Assembly: GCF_900099705.1 (NCBI RefSeq)
Contig: NZ_LT629695.1
Location: 1,240,001 to 1,304,000, forward strand
Length of the DNA: 64,000 nucleotides
Reading direction: 5' to 3'
Source: Agrococcus jejuensis
GTDB lineage: Bacteria > Actinomycetota > Actinomycetes > Actinomycetales > Microbacteriaceae
Shown piece by piece: positions 51,318 through 60,022 of the stretch. Position 1 is the first letter of the stretch. Every line of letters starts with the position of its first letter. The notes beneath the pieces are model-generated. The model had not been told where the DNA came from, did no database searches, and worked only from the letters and a program-made list of their open reading frames with translations. The position numbers and the translations under genes are program-made.

Positions 51318-51915
51318 CCCTGTGCGGGCTCGCGTCGGCTCCCGACTGGGCACAGATGCACCCGACTGGTCACAGATGCACGCCTGACTGGTCGCAGTTG
51401 CACCGAAGCTGCGACCACAGTGGTGCAATTGCGACCAGTCAGGAACCGAGCGGCCCGCATCGACTGCAAGGGCCCGCTGACTGGTCAAGCGTTGCGCTGG
51501 CGGGTCACTCGTTGGAGTGATGCGGCCCCGGCCCCTGCTCCCGCCTCGACGCCGCTCCTGTGTCGGACAGCGCGCCGTCGGCGGCCAGCCCCGTCTCGCC
51601 CGTCTCTGCCCCCTCGGGCGACTGACGAGGGCTGGAGGGGTCGGCGTCCGACCGTCGGACGCCGGCCCCTCCGCACTCCCCCGGCGCCGCCGACGCATCC
51701 CGCGTCGGCGGCGCCTTCGCGTGCGCGGGATGCTGACTGGTCACTCGTGGCCGGGACTGGTCGCAGTTGCACCACACTGGTCGCAGTTTCGGTGCAACTG
51801 CGACCAGTCATGGATGCATCTGTGACCAGTGGCCAATCGGGAGCCCTGACCGGGGTCCTGCAGCCGCCCGCGGCCAGGCGCTCCGCCCGCGAGCGGACAT
51901 CCGCCCGAACGACCC
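51318..51915. repeat. Convergent gap with GACTGGTC arrays and twin hairpins
   Basis: This 598-base gap has no supported gene. It contains family D arrays at 51344-51440 (units at 51344, 51364 and 51386 plus an inverted counterpart) and 51735-51829 (units at 51735, 51755 and 51775, period 20, plus inverted counterpart), and between them two consecutive strong hairpins at 51634-51715. Confidence 0.75.
51634..51715. terminator. Twin hairpin terminator
   Basis: First stem 51634-51651/51655-51672, 18 bp with one G-T; second stem GGCGCCGCCGACGC (51683-51696/51702-51715), 14 bp perfect, loop ATCCC. Probably ends both convergent transcripts. Confidence 0.6.
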
Positions 51916-53142
51916 TCAGCCCTCGAACGTCGCCTTCGCGTCGGCGACGATCGCCGGGTCGCGGAACGCCGAGAGGGCGGTCGCCGCGAGCATCACGGCA
52001 CCGTCGGCGATCGCCGGCGGTGCGAGCGCCGGATCCCCCGCCGCCGCCGCGAACTCGCGCGTGTGCGGCGCGACGTCGCGGGCGAGGCAGATCATCGGGT
52101 GGATCGACGGCACCACGTGCGACACGTTGCCCATGTCGGTCGAGCCCGCGAGCGTCGGGTCGGGCTCGAGCTCGCGACCCAGCACGCCGTACGCCGCCTC
52201 GGCGACGTCGACGAGCGTCACGTTCGACCGCAGCGAGAAGTACGGCGGCGTGTTCTCCGCGATCTCGACCGTCGTGCCCGTCGCGAGCGCGGCACCATCG
52301 AAGCAGGCGCGCACGCGCGGCACGACGTCCGTCAGCAGGTGCTCGCGGTCGCCGGCGCGCACGAAGATGCGCAGCGCCGCGTGCTCGGGGATGATGTTCG
52401 GCGCCTGACCGCCGTTCGTGATGATCGCGTGGATGCGCACGTCGTCGGTCATCTGCTGGCGCAGCAGGCCGATCGCCGTGAGCGACAGCGTCGCGCCGTC
52501 GAGGGCGTTGCGGCCGATCTCGGGCGCGCCGGCCGCGTGGGCCGCCTTGCCGTGGAAGTCGACGTCGAGCGCGACGCGCGAGAGCGACGAGCCACGCACG
52601 GCATCCGATCCCGACGGGTGCACCATGATCGCGAGGTCGACGCCGTCGAGCACGCCGCCGTCGATCATCGGCACCTTGCCGGCCGCCCCCTCCTCGCCGG
52701 GGCTGCCGATCACGACGAGGTGCGCCGGCACGGGCGACGCCTCGAGCGCATCCTTCACGAGCATCCCCGCGCCGAGCCCGGCGGCGGCGATGACGTTGTG
52801 GCCGCACGCGTGACCGATCTCCTCGAGCGCGTCGTACTCGCAGAAGATCGCGATCGTCGGGGCGTCGGCGCCCGCATCCGGCGTCGACCACCGGCCGACG
52901 AACGCGGTGTCGAGGCCGGCGAAGCCGCGATCGACGGCGAAGCCCGCGAGCTCGAGCTCGGCCGTGAGGCGCGCGGCGGCGTGCGTCTCGGTGAAGCGGA
53001 TCTCGGGATGCGCGTGCAGGTCGGCGGCGACGTCGACGAGCGTCGTGATGCGCGCCTCGAGCAGCGTCTGCAGCTCGGCGATCGTCGCGGGCATCGCGGC
53101 GATGCCGGCCTCGGTGGCGGGACGCACGGTGGTGATGGACAC
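51916..53142 (-). CDS. M20D amidohydrolase, AbgB-like
   Basis: 408 residues. Peptidase M20D marks: DLHAHPEIRFTETHAA, CEYDALEEIGHACGHNVIAAAG (metal Cys/His), VVIGSPGEEGAAGKVPMI with the catalytic Glu, HPSGSD, and DMGNVSHVVPSIHP near the end. The family includes p-aminobenzoyl-glutamate hydrolase AbgB and other aminoacylases. It follows the AbgT-like transporter on the same strand (72-base gap), so uptake and cleavage of an acylated amino acid or PABA-glutamate-like compound is likely. GTG 53142 has AAGGAGG 8 bases upstream. Confidence 0.9.
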   Translation of the reverse strand: MSITTVRPATEAGIAAMPATIAELQTLLEARITTLVDVAADLHAHPEIRFTETHAAARLTAELELAGFAVDRGFAGLDTAFVGRWSTPDAGADAPTIAIFCEYDALEEIGHACGHNVIAAAGLGAGMLVKDALEASPVPAHLVVIGSPGEEGAAGKVPMIDGGVLDGVDLAIMVHPSGSDAVRGSSLSRVALDVDFHGKAAHAAGAPEIGRNALDGATLSLTAIGLLRQQMTDDVRIHAIITNGGQAPNIIPEHAALRIFVRAGDREHLLTDVVPRVRACFDGAALATGTTVEIAENTPPYFSLRSNVTLVDVAEAAYGVLGRELEPDPTLAGSTDMGNVSHVVPSIHPMICLARDVAPHTREFAAAAGDPALAPPAIADGAVMLAATALSAFRDPAIVADAKATFEG

Positions 53143-53214
53143 GGGGAGGACCTCCTTGGGTCGGTCGGGGTGAGCGGGTGTGGCGGGCGGGTCATCGAAC
53201 GGGCATGGCGGCGG

Positions 53215-54759
53215 TCACAGGTTCAGTCCGTGGCCGGGCCCGACGGGCAGGCCGAGCAGACCCCACACGAGGAACTGCAGCAGCCACACGCCCCAGATGA
53301 CGAGGGTGAAGGGGATGACGAGGCTGAAGAGCGTGCCGAGGCCCGCCTTCGGCGACCAGCGCTGCAGCAGGCCGAGCACGACCGGCAGCATCGGGTTCAT
53401 CGGCACGAGCGGGTTCGTCGCGGAGTCGGTGATGCGGAACGCGGCCTGCACGTACGCGGGGTCGATGCCGGCGAGCATGAACATGGGCACGAAGATCGGC
53501 GCGAGCAGGGTCCACAGCGCGGATCCCGATGCGAGCAGCAGCGCAGGCAGGGTGCAGAAGAGGCTGAAGAGCAGCAGGCCGCCGATGCCGCCGAGGCCCG
53601 TGGCCTCCATGCCCTGCGCGCCGGCGGTGGCGATGAGCAGGCCGAGCTGCGACCAGTTGAACCACGCGATGGCCTGCGCCGCCGTGAAGATCACGACGAT
53701 GAACGGCACGAGGTCCTTCACGGCGGCCGTCATGTGCTCGGGGATCTGCGTCGCCTTCGTCAGGGTCCTCGCGCCGAGGCCGTAGGCGACGCCCGCGATG
53801 AGGAAGAGGAACAGGATGAAGATCGGCAGGGCCGTCATGAAGGGCGAGCGCAGGATCTGGCCGCCCTCGCCCTGCAGCGGCGAGCCGGGCACGAGCAGCG
53901 CGACGGCGACGAGCGCAAGGTAGACGACGACCGAGATCGCGGCGATGCGCAGGCCGCGACGCTCGATGGGCTCGAGCGGCTTCGACGCGTCCTCGTCGGC
54001 GAGCCCGCCCTCGTAGGGGGTGAGGCGCGGCTCGACGTAGCGCTGGCAGACGACGGTGATGACGACGGCGAGGATGAGCGTCGACGTGGCCATGAAGAAG
54101 TAGTTGGCGACGGGCGAGACGGATGCCTCGGGGTCGACGATCTGCGCCGCCGACGTCGTGATGCCCGAGAGCAGCACGTCGGTGCCGGCGGGCACGATGT
54201 TCGCCGAGAAGCCGGCGACGACGGCCGCGTACGAGGCGGCGAAGCCCGCGAGCGGGTGGCGGCCGGCGGCGAGGAACGCGGCGGCGGCGAGCGGCGGCAG
54301 GATGACCATGGCCGAGTCGGAGGCCAGGTTGCCCATGAGGCTCACGAGCACGACCACGAACGTCACGGCCCAGGCCGGTGCCGCGAGCACGGCGCCGCGC
54401 ATCGCGGCCTTCAGCAGCCCGAGGCGCTCGGCGACGCCGATGCCGAGCATGACCGTGACGATGAGGCCGAGCGGCGGGAAGGTCACGAAGTTCGTGATGG
54501 CGTTCGTGAGCGCGTAGACGGCGCCTTCGCCCGAGAGGATGCTGCGGATCGGCACCGCCTCGCCCGTCGCCGGGTCGGTCGTCTCGGCGCCGAGCAGCGC
54601 CGCGACGCCGGAGGCGACGGCGACGAGGCCGGCGATGATGAGGAACAGGTAGAAGGGGTGGGGCAGCGTGTTGCCCACCCGCTCGATGCCGCGCAGGATG
54701 CGTCCGCCGACGCCCTTGGCGTCGGCGAGCGTGAGCGTCGTGGTGGTGTCGGTGGACAT
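53215..54759 (-). CDS. abgT: AbgT-family transporter
   Basis: 514 residues with about eleven to thirteen hydrophobic segments. GNTLPHPFYLFLIIAGLVAVASG, ITNFVTFPPLGLIVTVMLGIGVAERLGLL, VVVLVSLMGNLASDSAMVILPPLAAAAFLAAGRHPLAG, AGFSANIVPAGTDVLLSGIT and NPLVPMNPMLPVVLGLLQRW are distinctive AbgT/YdaH signatures (the NxxSD-type hairpins). Known members import p-aminobenzoyl-glutamate or export sulfonamides. GGAG 7 bases before ATG 54759. Transcribed toward the M20D amidohydrolase and divergent from the AsnC/Lrp regulator. Confidence 0.92.
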   Translation of the reverse strand: MSTDTTTTLTLADAKGVGGRILRGIERVGNTLPHPFYLFLIIAGLVAVASGVAALLGAETTDPATGEAVPIRSILSGEGAVYALTNAITNFVTFPPLGLIVTVMLGIGVAERLGLLKAAMRGAVLAAPAWAVTFVVVLVSLMGNLASDSAMVILPPLAAAAFLAAGRHPLAGFAASYAAVVAGFSANIVPAGTDVLLSGITTSAAQIVDPEASVSPVANYFFMATSTLILAVVITVVCQRYVEPRLTPYEGGLADEDASKPLEPIERRGLRIAAISVVVYLALVAVALLVPGSPLQGEGGQILRSPFMTALPIFILFLFLIAGVAYGLGARTLTKATQIPEHMTAAVKDLVPFIVVIFTAAQAIAWFNWSQLGLLIATAGAQGMEATGLGGIGGLLLFSLFCTLPALLLASGSALWTLLAPIFVPMFMLAGIDPAYVQAAFRITDSATNPLVPMNPMLPVVLGLLQRWSPKAGLGTLFSLVIPFTLVIWGVWLLQFLVWGLLGLPVGPGHGLNL

Positions 54760-54847
54760 GTGGTTGCTCCGTGGGATCGGCGCCGCGCCGTTGCGGCGGA
54801 CGGACGTTGCGTGGCATCTTGCCGATCGCATGTCACGAACCGTGTTG

Positions 54848-54882
54848 CATGATCGATCCGAACCTCGGATGGTGCGATCATG
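54848..54882. promoter_or_regulatory. Nested palindrome, candidate AsnC/Lrp operator
   Basis: CATGATCG (54848-54855) pairs with CGATCATG (54875-54882), and ATCCGA-ACC-TCGGAT (54856-54870) lies inside. The right arm overlaps the start codon of the regulator gene at 54880. Position between divergent abgT and the regulator supports control of both. Confidence 0.6.
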
Positions 54883-55911
54883 TTCGACATGCATCCCACG
54901 GTCCCGCCGCATCCGCACGACCTGTCGGATTCGGACCTGGCCCTGGTGGCCGCCCTGCAGGACGCGCCACGGGCATCGTGGGCGGCGATCGGCCGCGTCA
55001 TCGGCACGAGCGCGCCGACCGCGAGACGCCGCTGGGAGGCGATCGCCGAGTCGGGCGCCGCGTGGACGACGACCTACGCGGGCTTCTCGGCGGGACTGCT
55101 GTTCGGCCTCGCCGAGGTGCGCTGCCGACCCGGCACGGTCGACGCCGTGGCCGCGACCCTGCGGCAGCATCCGAAGATCATCTCCGTCACCGGCATGACG
55201 GGCGACCGCGACCTGTCGCTCACGATCCTCGCCGACGACATGGCCCAGTTCCGCAGGCTCATCCAGTCGTGGCTCGGCACCCACGAGGCCGTGACGGGCG
55301 TGCGCACCACCGTCGTCACGCGCATGATCTCCGACGGCTCGCGCTGGCGCGCCGTCGGCCCGCCGCACGACCGTCCGCCGCAGGCGACGCTCGACGAGGG
55401 ACGCACCGACGGCGACGCCGCGACCGGCGAGCAGTGGCGCGCCGTGCTCACGGAGCTCGAGCGCGACGGCCGCGCGAGCGCTCGCGACATCGCCGCCCGC
55501 ATCGGCACGTCGGAGGCGCACGCACGCCGCGTCGTGCGGCGCCTGCTGGCGAGCGGATGGATCCAGCAGCGCATCGACGTCTCCCTCGAGCAGCGCATGT
55601 GGCCGCACGCGCTCGCGCTGTGGCTCGTCGTGCCCGCCGCCCGGCTCGAGGCGACGGCGATGCAGATCGCCGACATGCCGATGACGCGCATGTGCGCGGC
55701 CCTCGCGGGCGGCGCCTCGAACCTGTACGTCATCGTGTGGCTGCGCGAGATCGCCGACGCCGCGACGATGGAGGCCGAGCTCGCCCGCAGCCTCGAGCTG
55801 CGCGTGCTCGACCGCGCCATCCTGCTGCACTACTACAAGCGCGTCGGGCACCTCTTCGACGACGCCAACCGGCGCGAGGGGCACGTGTCGTGGCTGGCGG
55901 AGCTGCCGTAG
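54880..55911 (+). CDS. AsnC/Lrp-type regulator with two HTH modules
   Basis: 343 residues, twice the usual 150-170. First half: HTH DSDLALVAALQDAPRASWAAIGRVIGTSAPTARRRWEAI and an AsnC_trans_reg-like domain (about 75-155). Second half: HTH WRAVLTELERDGRASARDIAARIGTSEAHARRVVRRLLASGWIQQRIDV and another ligand-like domain ending REGHVSWLAELP. Such fused Lrp proteins occur in actinobacteria. Divergent from the AbgT operon with a nested palindrome between; it probably senses a substrate or product of that operon. ATG 54889 is an alternative start. Confidence 0.85.
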   Translation: MFDMHPTVPPHPHDLSDSDLALVAALQDAPRASWAAIGRVIGTSAPTARRRWEAIAESGAAWTTTYAGFSAGLLFGLAEVRCRPGTVDAVAATLRQHPKIISVTGMTGDRDLSLTILADDMAQFRRLIQSWLGTHEAVTGVRTTVVTRMISDGSRWRAVGPPHDRPPQATLDEGRTDGDAATGEQWRAVLTELERDGRASARDIAARIGTSEAHARRVVRRLLASGWIQQRIDVSLEQRMWPHALALWLVVPAARLEATAMQIADMPMTRMCAALAGGASNLYVIVWLREIADAATMEAELARSLELRVLDRAILLHYYKRVGHLFDDANRREGHVSWLAELP

Positions 55912-55971
55912 GCCCGACCAGCTGCGGGTGGTGGCAGGATGCGAGCAGCGCATCCGAGCAGAGGAGCATCC

Positions 55972-56271
55972 ATGTCGTTCCAGGCCTACCTCGACGCCGT
56001 GGAGGCGAAGACCGGCAAGACCCCGCGCGCGCTCGTCGCCGAGGCGACGGAGCTCGGGTTCGGCGCCGACACGAAGGCCGGCCCCATCCTCGAGTGGCTC
56101 AAGGATGCGTACGGCCTCGGACGCGGGCACGGGATGGCGATGGTGCACGTCATCACGAAGGGCCCGGGCATCGGGTCGAAGCACGTGGGCTCGACGGGCT
56201 CGCACCGCGACGAGTCGGACACGCTCTGGCTCGACGGCAAGGACGCGAAGCCCGCCGACTGGGGCGCCTGA
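55972..56271 (+). CDS. DUF4287-domain protein
   Basis: 99 residues: MSFQAYLDAVEAKTGKTPRALVAEATELGF...GPILEWLKDAYGLGRGHGMAMVHVITKGPGIGSKHVG. This is the DUF4287 family of short helical proteins found alone or fused to other domains; no biochemical role known. GAGGAG is 6 bases before ATG 55972. Cytosolic, no signal peptide. Confidence 0.82.
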   Translation: MSFQAYLDAVEAKTGKTPRALVAEATELGFGADTKAGPILEWLKDAYGLGRGHGMAMVHVITKGPGIGSKHVGSTGSHRDESDTLWLDGKDAKPADWGA

Positions 56272-56284
56272 CCCGCCAAGGCCC

Positions 56285-56418
56285 GCTCCTCGAGGTGCGA
56301 ACGCAGTGAGCCTCGAAAGGAGCCGCCCGTAGAGGGCACCCTTCGAGGCTCGCTTCGCGGATCCTGAGGAGGCCGCGAGCGGAGCGAGCAGCCGTCTCGA
56401 AGGGCGCACCTCAGGGAG
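56285..56418. repeat. Inverted family A elements, right copy interrupted
   Basis: Left element 56285-56320 (CGAGGTGCGAACGCAGTGAG...). The right, inverted element begins at 56337 with CCCTTCGAGGCTCGCTTCGC, breaks at about 56358, and resumes at about 56405 with GCACCTCAGGG. The 46-base insert is itself a related palindrome-like element (TGAGGAGGCCGCGAGCGGAGC...). Lies between convergent genes. Confidence 0.65.
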
Positions 56419-56464
56419 CGGGTGGGGGACGCGTCCCGCTCGTGGAGAGCGGGGCGCGACCGCG

Positions 56465-57718
56465 CTACTCGACGATGACCGCCGTCAGCTGCGACAGCGG
56501 CTCGGCCAGCGCATTCAGCTGCGCCGCGAGCGCGTTCCGCTCGTCGTCGCCGACCGTGTCGTACGAGACGAAGCCCTCGTCGAACGAGCCGTAGGTGGCG
56601 AGCAGCGCCGTCATGGCATCGAACTCGGTCTCGAGGTCGTCGGCGAGCGCCGTGCCGTCGTCCGAGGCCTCGGCGAGGTCGCGCACCGACTCGAACGCGA
56701 CCTGGGCACCCTCGACGTTCGCGAGGAAGTCGTAGAGGTCGGTGTGCGAGAACTCGTCCTCCTCGCCGGGCAGCTTGCCGTCGGGTGCGGCGACCTCGTC
56801 GAGCAGGCCGACGGCGCCGTTCGAGATGTCGGAGATCGACAGCGTGAAGTCGTCGCTGAAGACGAGGTCGTACAGCGACTGCACGTCGGCGACGAGGCGG
56901 TCGGCGTAGTACGCGCGGCCGTCGGCGTCGAGCGGCGCGAACACCTGGCGACCCTCGAGGTCGGTCAGGTCGAGGTACGCGAGCTGCGCGCCGGCCTCGT
57001 CGACGTACGTCTCGCCCTGGTAGTTCGACAGGCCCTCGTCGAGCCACAGGTCGAGCTCGATGCGGTGGAAGCCGGTGAACTCATCGAGCTCGGCGACGGC
57101 GCCGGGCAGGCGGTAGTCGATCGCGGGGTCGAGGTCGCCGAACTGCTCGGCGGTCGGCTCGATGCGCTCGTAGTACTGACGAGCGAGGGGGAAGAGGCGG
57201 CGGGCCCCGTCGTCGTCGCCGGCGACGTACGCGTCGGTGAAGGCGGCGACGGCGGTGACGAGCTCGCTCACCTGCGACTTCGTGTACGCGACGTACGCGT
57301 CGATCGCGGTCTGCTCGTCCGCATCCACCGCGAACGCCTCGCCCGAGACGGTGAACTCGGCGATGCCCTGCGGCTGGCCGACCATGCCGGGGCGGCACGC
57401 CGTGTAGTAGGTGCCGGGCTGCAGCTGCACGCGCAGCGAGACGGGCTGGCCGTCGTTCGCGAGGTTCTCGCGCTCGGCCACGATCTGCAGCTGGTCGTCG
57501 GCGAAGATCTCGAACTCGTCGACCTGGGATCCGGAGTTCACCATCGTGAACTCGACGGTCCCTGCAGTGGCCTGGGCGACGGCGACGTCGCAGGCGCCGT
57601 CGGCGATCGCGACGTCGATGGCCTCGGCGTCGGGCTGGTTGGGCACGCATCCGGCGAGGCCGAGGCCGATGGATGCGGCGAGCGCGGCCGCGAGGACGCG
57701 CTGGGAGGGGCGGTTCAT
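56465..57718 (-). CDS. efeO: Iron-uptake component EfeO
   Basis: 417 residues. Lipobox LGLAGC (Cys 24), so lipoprotein. Residues ~30-130 are the cupredoxin-like EfeO domain (VAQATAGTVEFTMVNSGSQVDEFEIFADD, TYYTACRPG), and the rest is the M75 peptidase-like/EfeO helical domain with the conserved GFHRIELDLW (HxxxE family motif). It binds iron outside the membrane and passes it to EfeU. Coupled to efeU by ATGA overlap. AGGAG precedes the ATG. The usual third gene efeB is placed divergently here. Confidence 0.92.
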   Translation of the reverse strand: MNRPSQRVLAAALAASIGLGLAGCVPNQPDAEAIDVAIADGACDVAVAQATAGTVEFTMVNSGSQVDEFEIFADDQLQIVAERENLANDGQPVSLRVQLQPGTYYTACRPGMVGQPQGIAEFTVSGEAFAVDADEQTAIDAYVAYTKSQVSELVTAVAAFTDAYVAGDDDGARRLFPLARQYYERIEPTAEQFGDLDPAIDYRLPGAVAELDEFTGFHRIELDLWLDEGLSNYQGETYVDEAGAQLAYLDLTDLEGRQVFAPLDADGRAYYADRLVADVQSLYDLVFSDDFTLSISDISNGAVGLLDEVAAPDGKLPGEEDEFSHTDLYDFLANVEGAQVAFESVRDLAEASDDGTALADDLETEFDAMTALLATYGSFDEGFVSYDTVGDDERNALAAQLNALAEPLSQLTAVIVE

Positions 57719-58590
57719 GCATGCTCCTGGGTGCTGGTGCTGGTGCTGGTGCTGGGTATGGGTGGCGGGGTGGTCGGGGCCTGGCGTCGCCGCAGTGCGA
57801 TGCGCAGGAAGATCGTGAGCGCCGGGACGACGTAGAGCCACCAGGCGATGACCTGCAGCCACGTCGGCTCCGACGTGTAGCCGACGAGGCCGAACAGCAG
57901 CGCGCCGAGCACGGAGCCGTGCTCCGACAGCACGGCCTCGAGGCTGTAGGCGATCATCGAGCCGCCGGGCAGCACGCCCGCCTCCTGCAGGTCGCCGACG
58001 CCGTAGGCGAGCACGCCGGCGGCGACGACGACGAGCACGGCGCCCGTGATCGTGAAGAAGCGACCGAGGTTCAGGCGCAGGGCGCCGCGGTAGACGAGCC
58101 AGCCGAGCACGACGGCGACGAGGATGCCCGCGGTCGCCGAGAGCGTCGCGAGACCGATGCCGCCCGCGGCGTCGACGGTCGCCCAGATGAACAGCGTCGT
58201 CTCGACGCCCTCGCGGATCACCGAGAGCGCGGCCATGAGCACGAGCGCGAGGCCGCCGCGCGCGAGCGCCTTGCCGACCTTCTCGACGACCTCCGTGCGC
58301 ATGCTGCGCGCCGTCTTGGCCATCCACACCGTCATCCAGGTGATGAAGCCGACGGCGACGATCGAGAGGATGCCGCCGAGCAGCTCCTGCCCCTGGAACG
58401 AGAGGCCGTACGGGCCCCAGGTGAGCACGGCGCCGAGGGCGAGGGTGCCGGCGACGGCGAGGCCGACGCCGAGCCACACGTGGCGCAGCAGGTCACGGCG
58501 GTCGGCGCGCACGAGGGTGGCGACGATGATGCCGACGACGAGGGCGGCCTCGAGGCCCTCGCGCAGGCCGATGAGGAAGTTCACGAACAC
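57715..58590 (-). CDS. efeU: Ferrous/ferric iron permease EfeU (FTR1 family)
   Basis: 291 residues, seven membrane segments. Two REXXE iron-binding motifs: FLIGLREGLEAALVVG near residues 8-20 and SVIREGVETTLFIW near 140. C-terminal Pro/Ser/Thr tail (TTPPPIPSTSTSTSTQEHA) coded by a GGTGCT-type repeat. GTG 58590, with GGAG 8 bases upstream, is preferred: the ATG at 58650 would start inside the DtxR-like box and add residues that match nothing in the family. First gene of the efeUO operon. Confidence 0.92.
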   Translation of the reverse strand: MFVNFLIGLREGLEAALVVGIIVATLVRADRRDLLRHVWLGVGLAVAGTLALGAVLTWGPYGLSFQGQELLGGILSIVAVGFITWMTVWMAKTARSMRTEVVEKVGKALARGGLALVLMAALSVIREGVETTLFIWATVDAAGGIGLATLSATAGILVAVVLGWLVYRGALRLNLGRFFTITGAVLVVVAAGVLAYGVGDLQEAGVLPGGSMIAYSLEAVLSEHGSVLGALLFGLVGYTSEPTWLQVIAWWLYVVPALTIFLRIALRRRQAPTTPPPIPSTSTSTSTQEHA

Positions 58591-58642
58591 GGACGGGACT
58601 CCGACGATCTCAGGAGCCGCGTCGCATCGGCGGCGCAGCAGG

Positions 58643-58661
58643 GAAGGCAAGCCTTACCTCA
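58643..58661. promoter_or_regulatory. DtxR/IdeR-like iron box
   Basis: TGAGGTAAGGCTTGCCTTC on the minus strand, an interrupted palindrome with the core GGTAAGGCTTGCC. It resembles the IdeR/DtxR consensus TTAGGTTAGGCTAACCTAA and lies between the divergent efeU and efeB genes, so Fe2+-repressor control of both is expected. Confidence 0.75.
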
Positions 58662-58671
58662 GCAGCGAACC

Positions 58672-58677
58672 TACACT
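58672..58677 (+). promoter_or_regulatory. -10 box of a leaderless transcript (TACACT)
   Basis: TACACT is 6 bases before the GTG of efeB and 11 bases right of the iron box. Confidence 0.6.
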
Positions 58678-58683
58678 GAGTCC

Positions 58684-59949
58684 GTGACGGATGACAACGC
58701 GCCCGATCGGGGCGCTCGCGGGCTCTCGCGCCGCGGCATGCTCGGCCTGATCGGCGCCGGTGGCGCGGGACTCGCGCTCGGTGGCGTCGGTGGCGCGTTC
58801 GCGGGTGCGCAGACCGTGCGCGGCGAGCGAGCGGCGCGCGCGTACGACTTCCACGGCGAGCACCAGCAGGGCGTCACGACGCTCTCCCCCGACGCGCTCG
58901 TGCTCGCGAGCCTCGACATGGTCGACGGCGCCACGGTCGACGATCTGCGCGAGCTGCTCGCCGACTGGACCTACGCCGCGTCGCGGCTCGCGCAGGGGCT
59001 CGAGGTCGCCGAGGACGGCGCCATCGGCGCGAGCCCCGAGGCGCCGCCGCCCGACTCCGGCGAGGCGCTCGGCCTCGACGCCGCGGGCCTCACGCTCACG
59101 TTCGGCGTCGGCCCGACGCTCTTCGACGACCGCTTCGACCTGGCCGAGCGGCGCCCCGCGGCACTCGTCGACCTGCCCCTCTTCGCCGGCGACCTGCTCG
59201 AGCCCGCCCGATGCGGCGGCGACCTCGTCATCCAGGCGTGCGCGGCCGACTCGCAGGTCGCCCTGCACGCCGTGCGCAACCTGCTCCGCATCGGCTTCGG
59301 CCGCGCGCAGGTGCGCTGGCTGCAGACGGGCTTCACGCATGCCGAGGGCAGCGCCGAGCGCACCATGACGCCCCGCAACCTGCTGGGCTTCAAGGACGGC
59401 AGCGCCAACCTGCGCGTCGACGACGCCGCGCACCTCGGCGAGTTCGTGTGGGTCGGCGACGACGCCGACCAGCCGTGGATGGCGGGCGGCACGTACCTCG
59501 TCGCGCGCCGCATCCGCATGACCGTCGAGTCGTGGGACCGCACGCGCCTGCGCGAGCAGGAGCGCGTCATCGGCCGCACGAAGGTCGAGGGCGCACCGCT
59601 GTCGGGCGGCGAGGAGCGCGACGACGTCGACCTCGACGCCACCGACGACACGGGCCAGCCCGCGATGGATGCCGACGCGCACGTGCGGCTCGCGCATCCA
59701 TCGGTCACGGGCACGCGCATCCTGCGCCGCCCCTTCAACTACGTCGACGGCGTCACGAGCGTCGGGCAGCTGGATGCGGGGCTCGTGTTCCTGTCGTTCC
59801 AGCGCGATCCCGAGCAGTTCGTCACGATCCAGCGGTCGCTGCGCACCGATCTGCTCAACGAGTACATCCGCCACGTCGGCTCTGCGGTGTTCGCGATCCT
59901 GCCGGGCGTCGCCGAGGGCGAGTCGCTGGGCGATCGCCTGCTCGGCTGA
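58684..59949 (+). CDS. efeB: Deferrochelatase/peroxidase EfeB (DyP-type)
   Basis: 421 residues. Twin-arginine signal LSRRGMLGLIGAGGAGLALGG, so exported folded with its heme. DyP peroxidase marks: NLLGFKDGSANL (GxxDG with catalytic Asp), the proximal heme His in DADAHVRLAHP, TRILRRPFNY and GLVFLSFQRDPEQFVTIQRSL. EfeB extracts iron from heme or oxidises Fe2+ in the EfeUOB system. GTG 58684 appears leaderless and shares the iron box with efeUO, which is transcribed the other way. Confidence 0.93.
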   Translation: MTDDNAPDRGARGLSRRGMLGLIGAGGAGLALGGVGGAFAGAQTVRGERAARAYDFHGEHQQGVTTLSPDALVLASLDMVDGATVDDLRELLADWTYAASRLAQGLEVAEDGAIGASPEAPPPDSGEALGLDAAGLTLTFGVGPTLFDDRFDLAERRPAALVDLPLFAGDLLEPARCGGDLVIQACAADSQVALHAVRNLLRIGFGRAQVRWLQTGFTHAEGSAERTMTPRNLLGFKDGSANLRVDDAAHLGEFVWVGDDADQPWMAGGTYLVARRIRMTVESWDRTRLREQERVIGRTKVEGAPLSGGEERDDVDLDATDDTGQPAMDADAHVRLAHPSVTGTRILRRPFNYVDGVTSVGQLDAGLVFLSFQRDPEQFVTIQRSLRTDLLNEYIRHVGSAVFAILPGVAEGESLGDRLLG

Positions 59950-59974
59950 CGCCGCCGCGCCCCCCGCACGCAGG

Positions 59975-60006
59975 AGGGCCGGTCGACCCGCAGGTCGACC
60001 GGCCCT
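59975..60006. terminator. Bidirectional terminator hairpin
   Basis: AGGGCCGGTCGACC-CGCA-GGTCGACCGGCCCT, perfect 14-bp stem between convergent efeB and surface-protein genes. Confidence 0.75.
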
Positions 60007-60022
60007 TCGCGTGCGTCGGGCG

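Noticed and set aside
58591..58650. Upstream ATG start for efeU
   Set aside because: It lies inside the DtxR/IdeR-like box and adds a basic segment foreign to the family; the GTG at 58590 has a ribosome site and begins exactly at the FTR1 domain.
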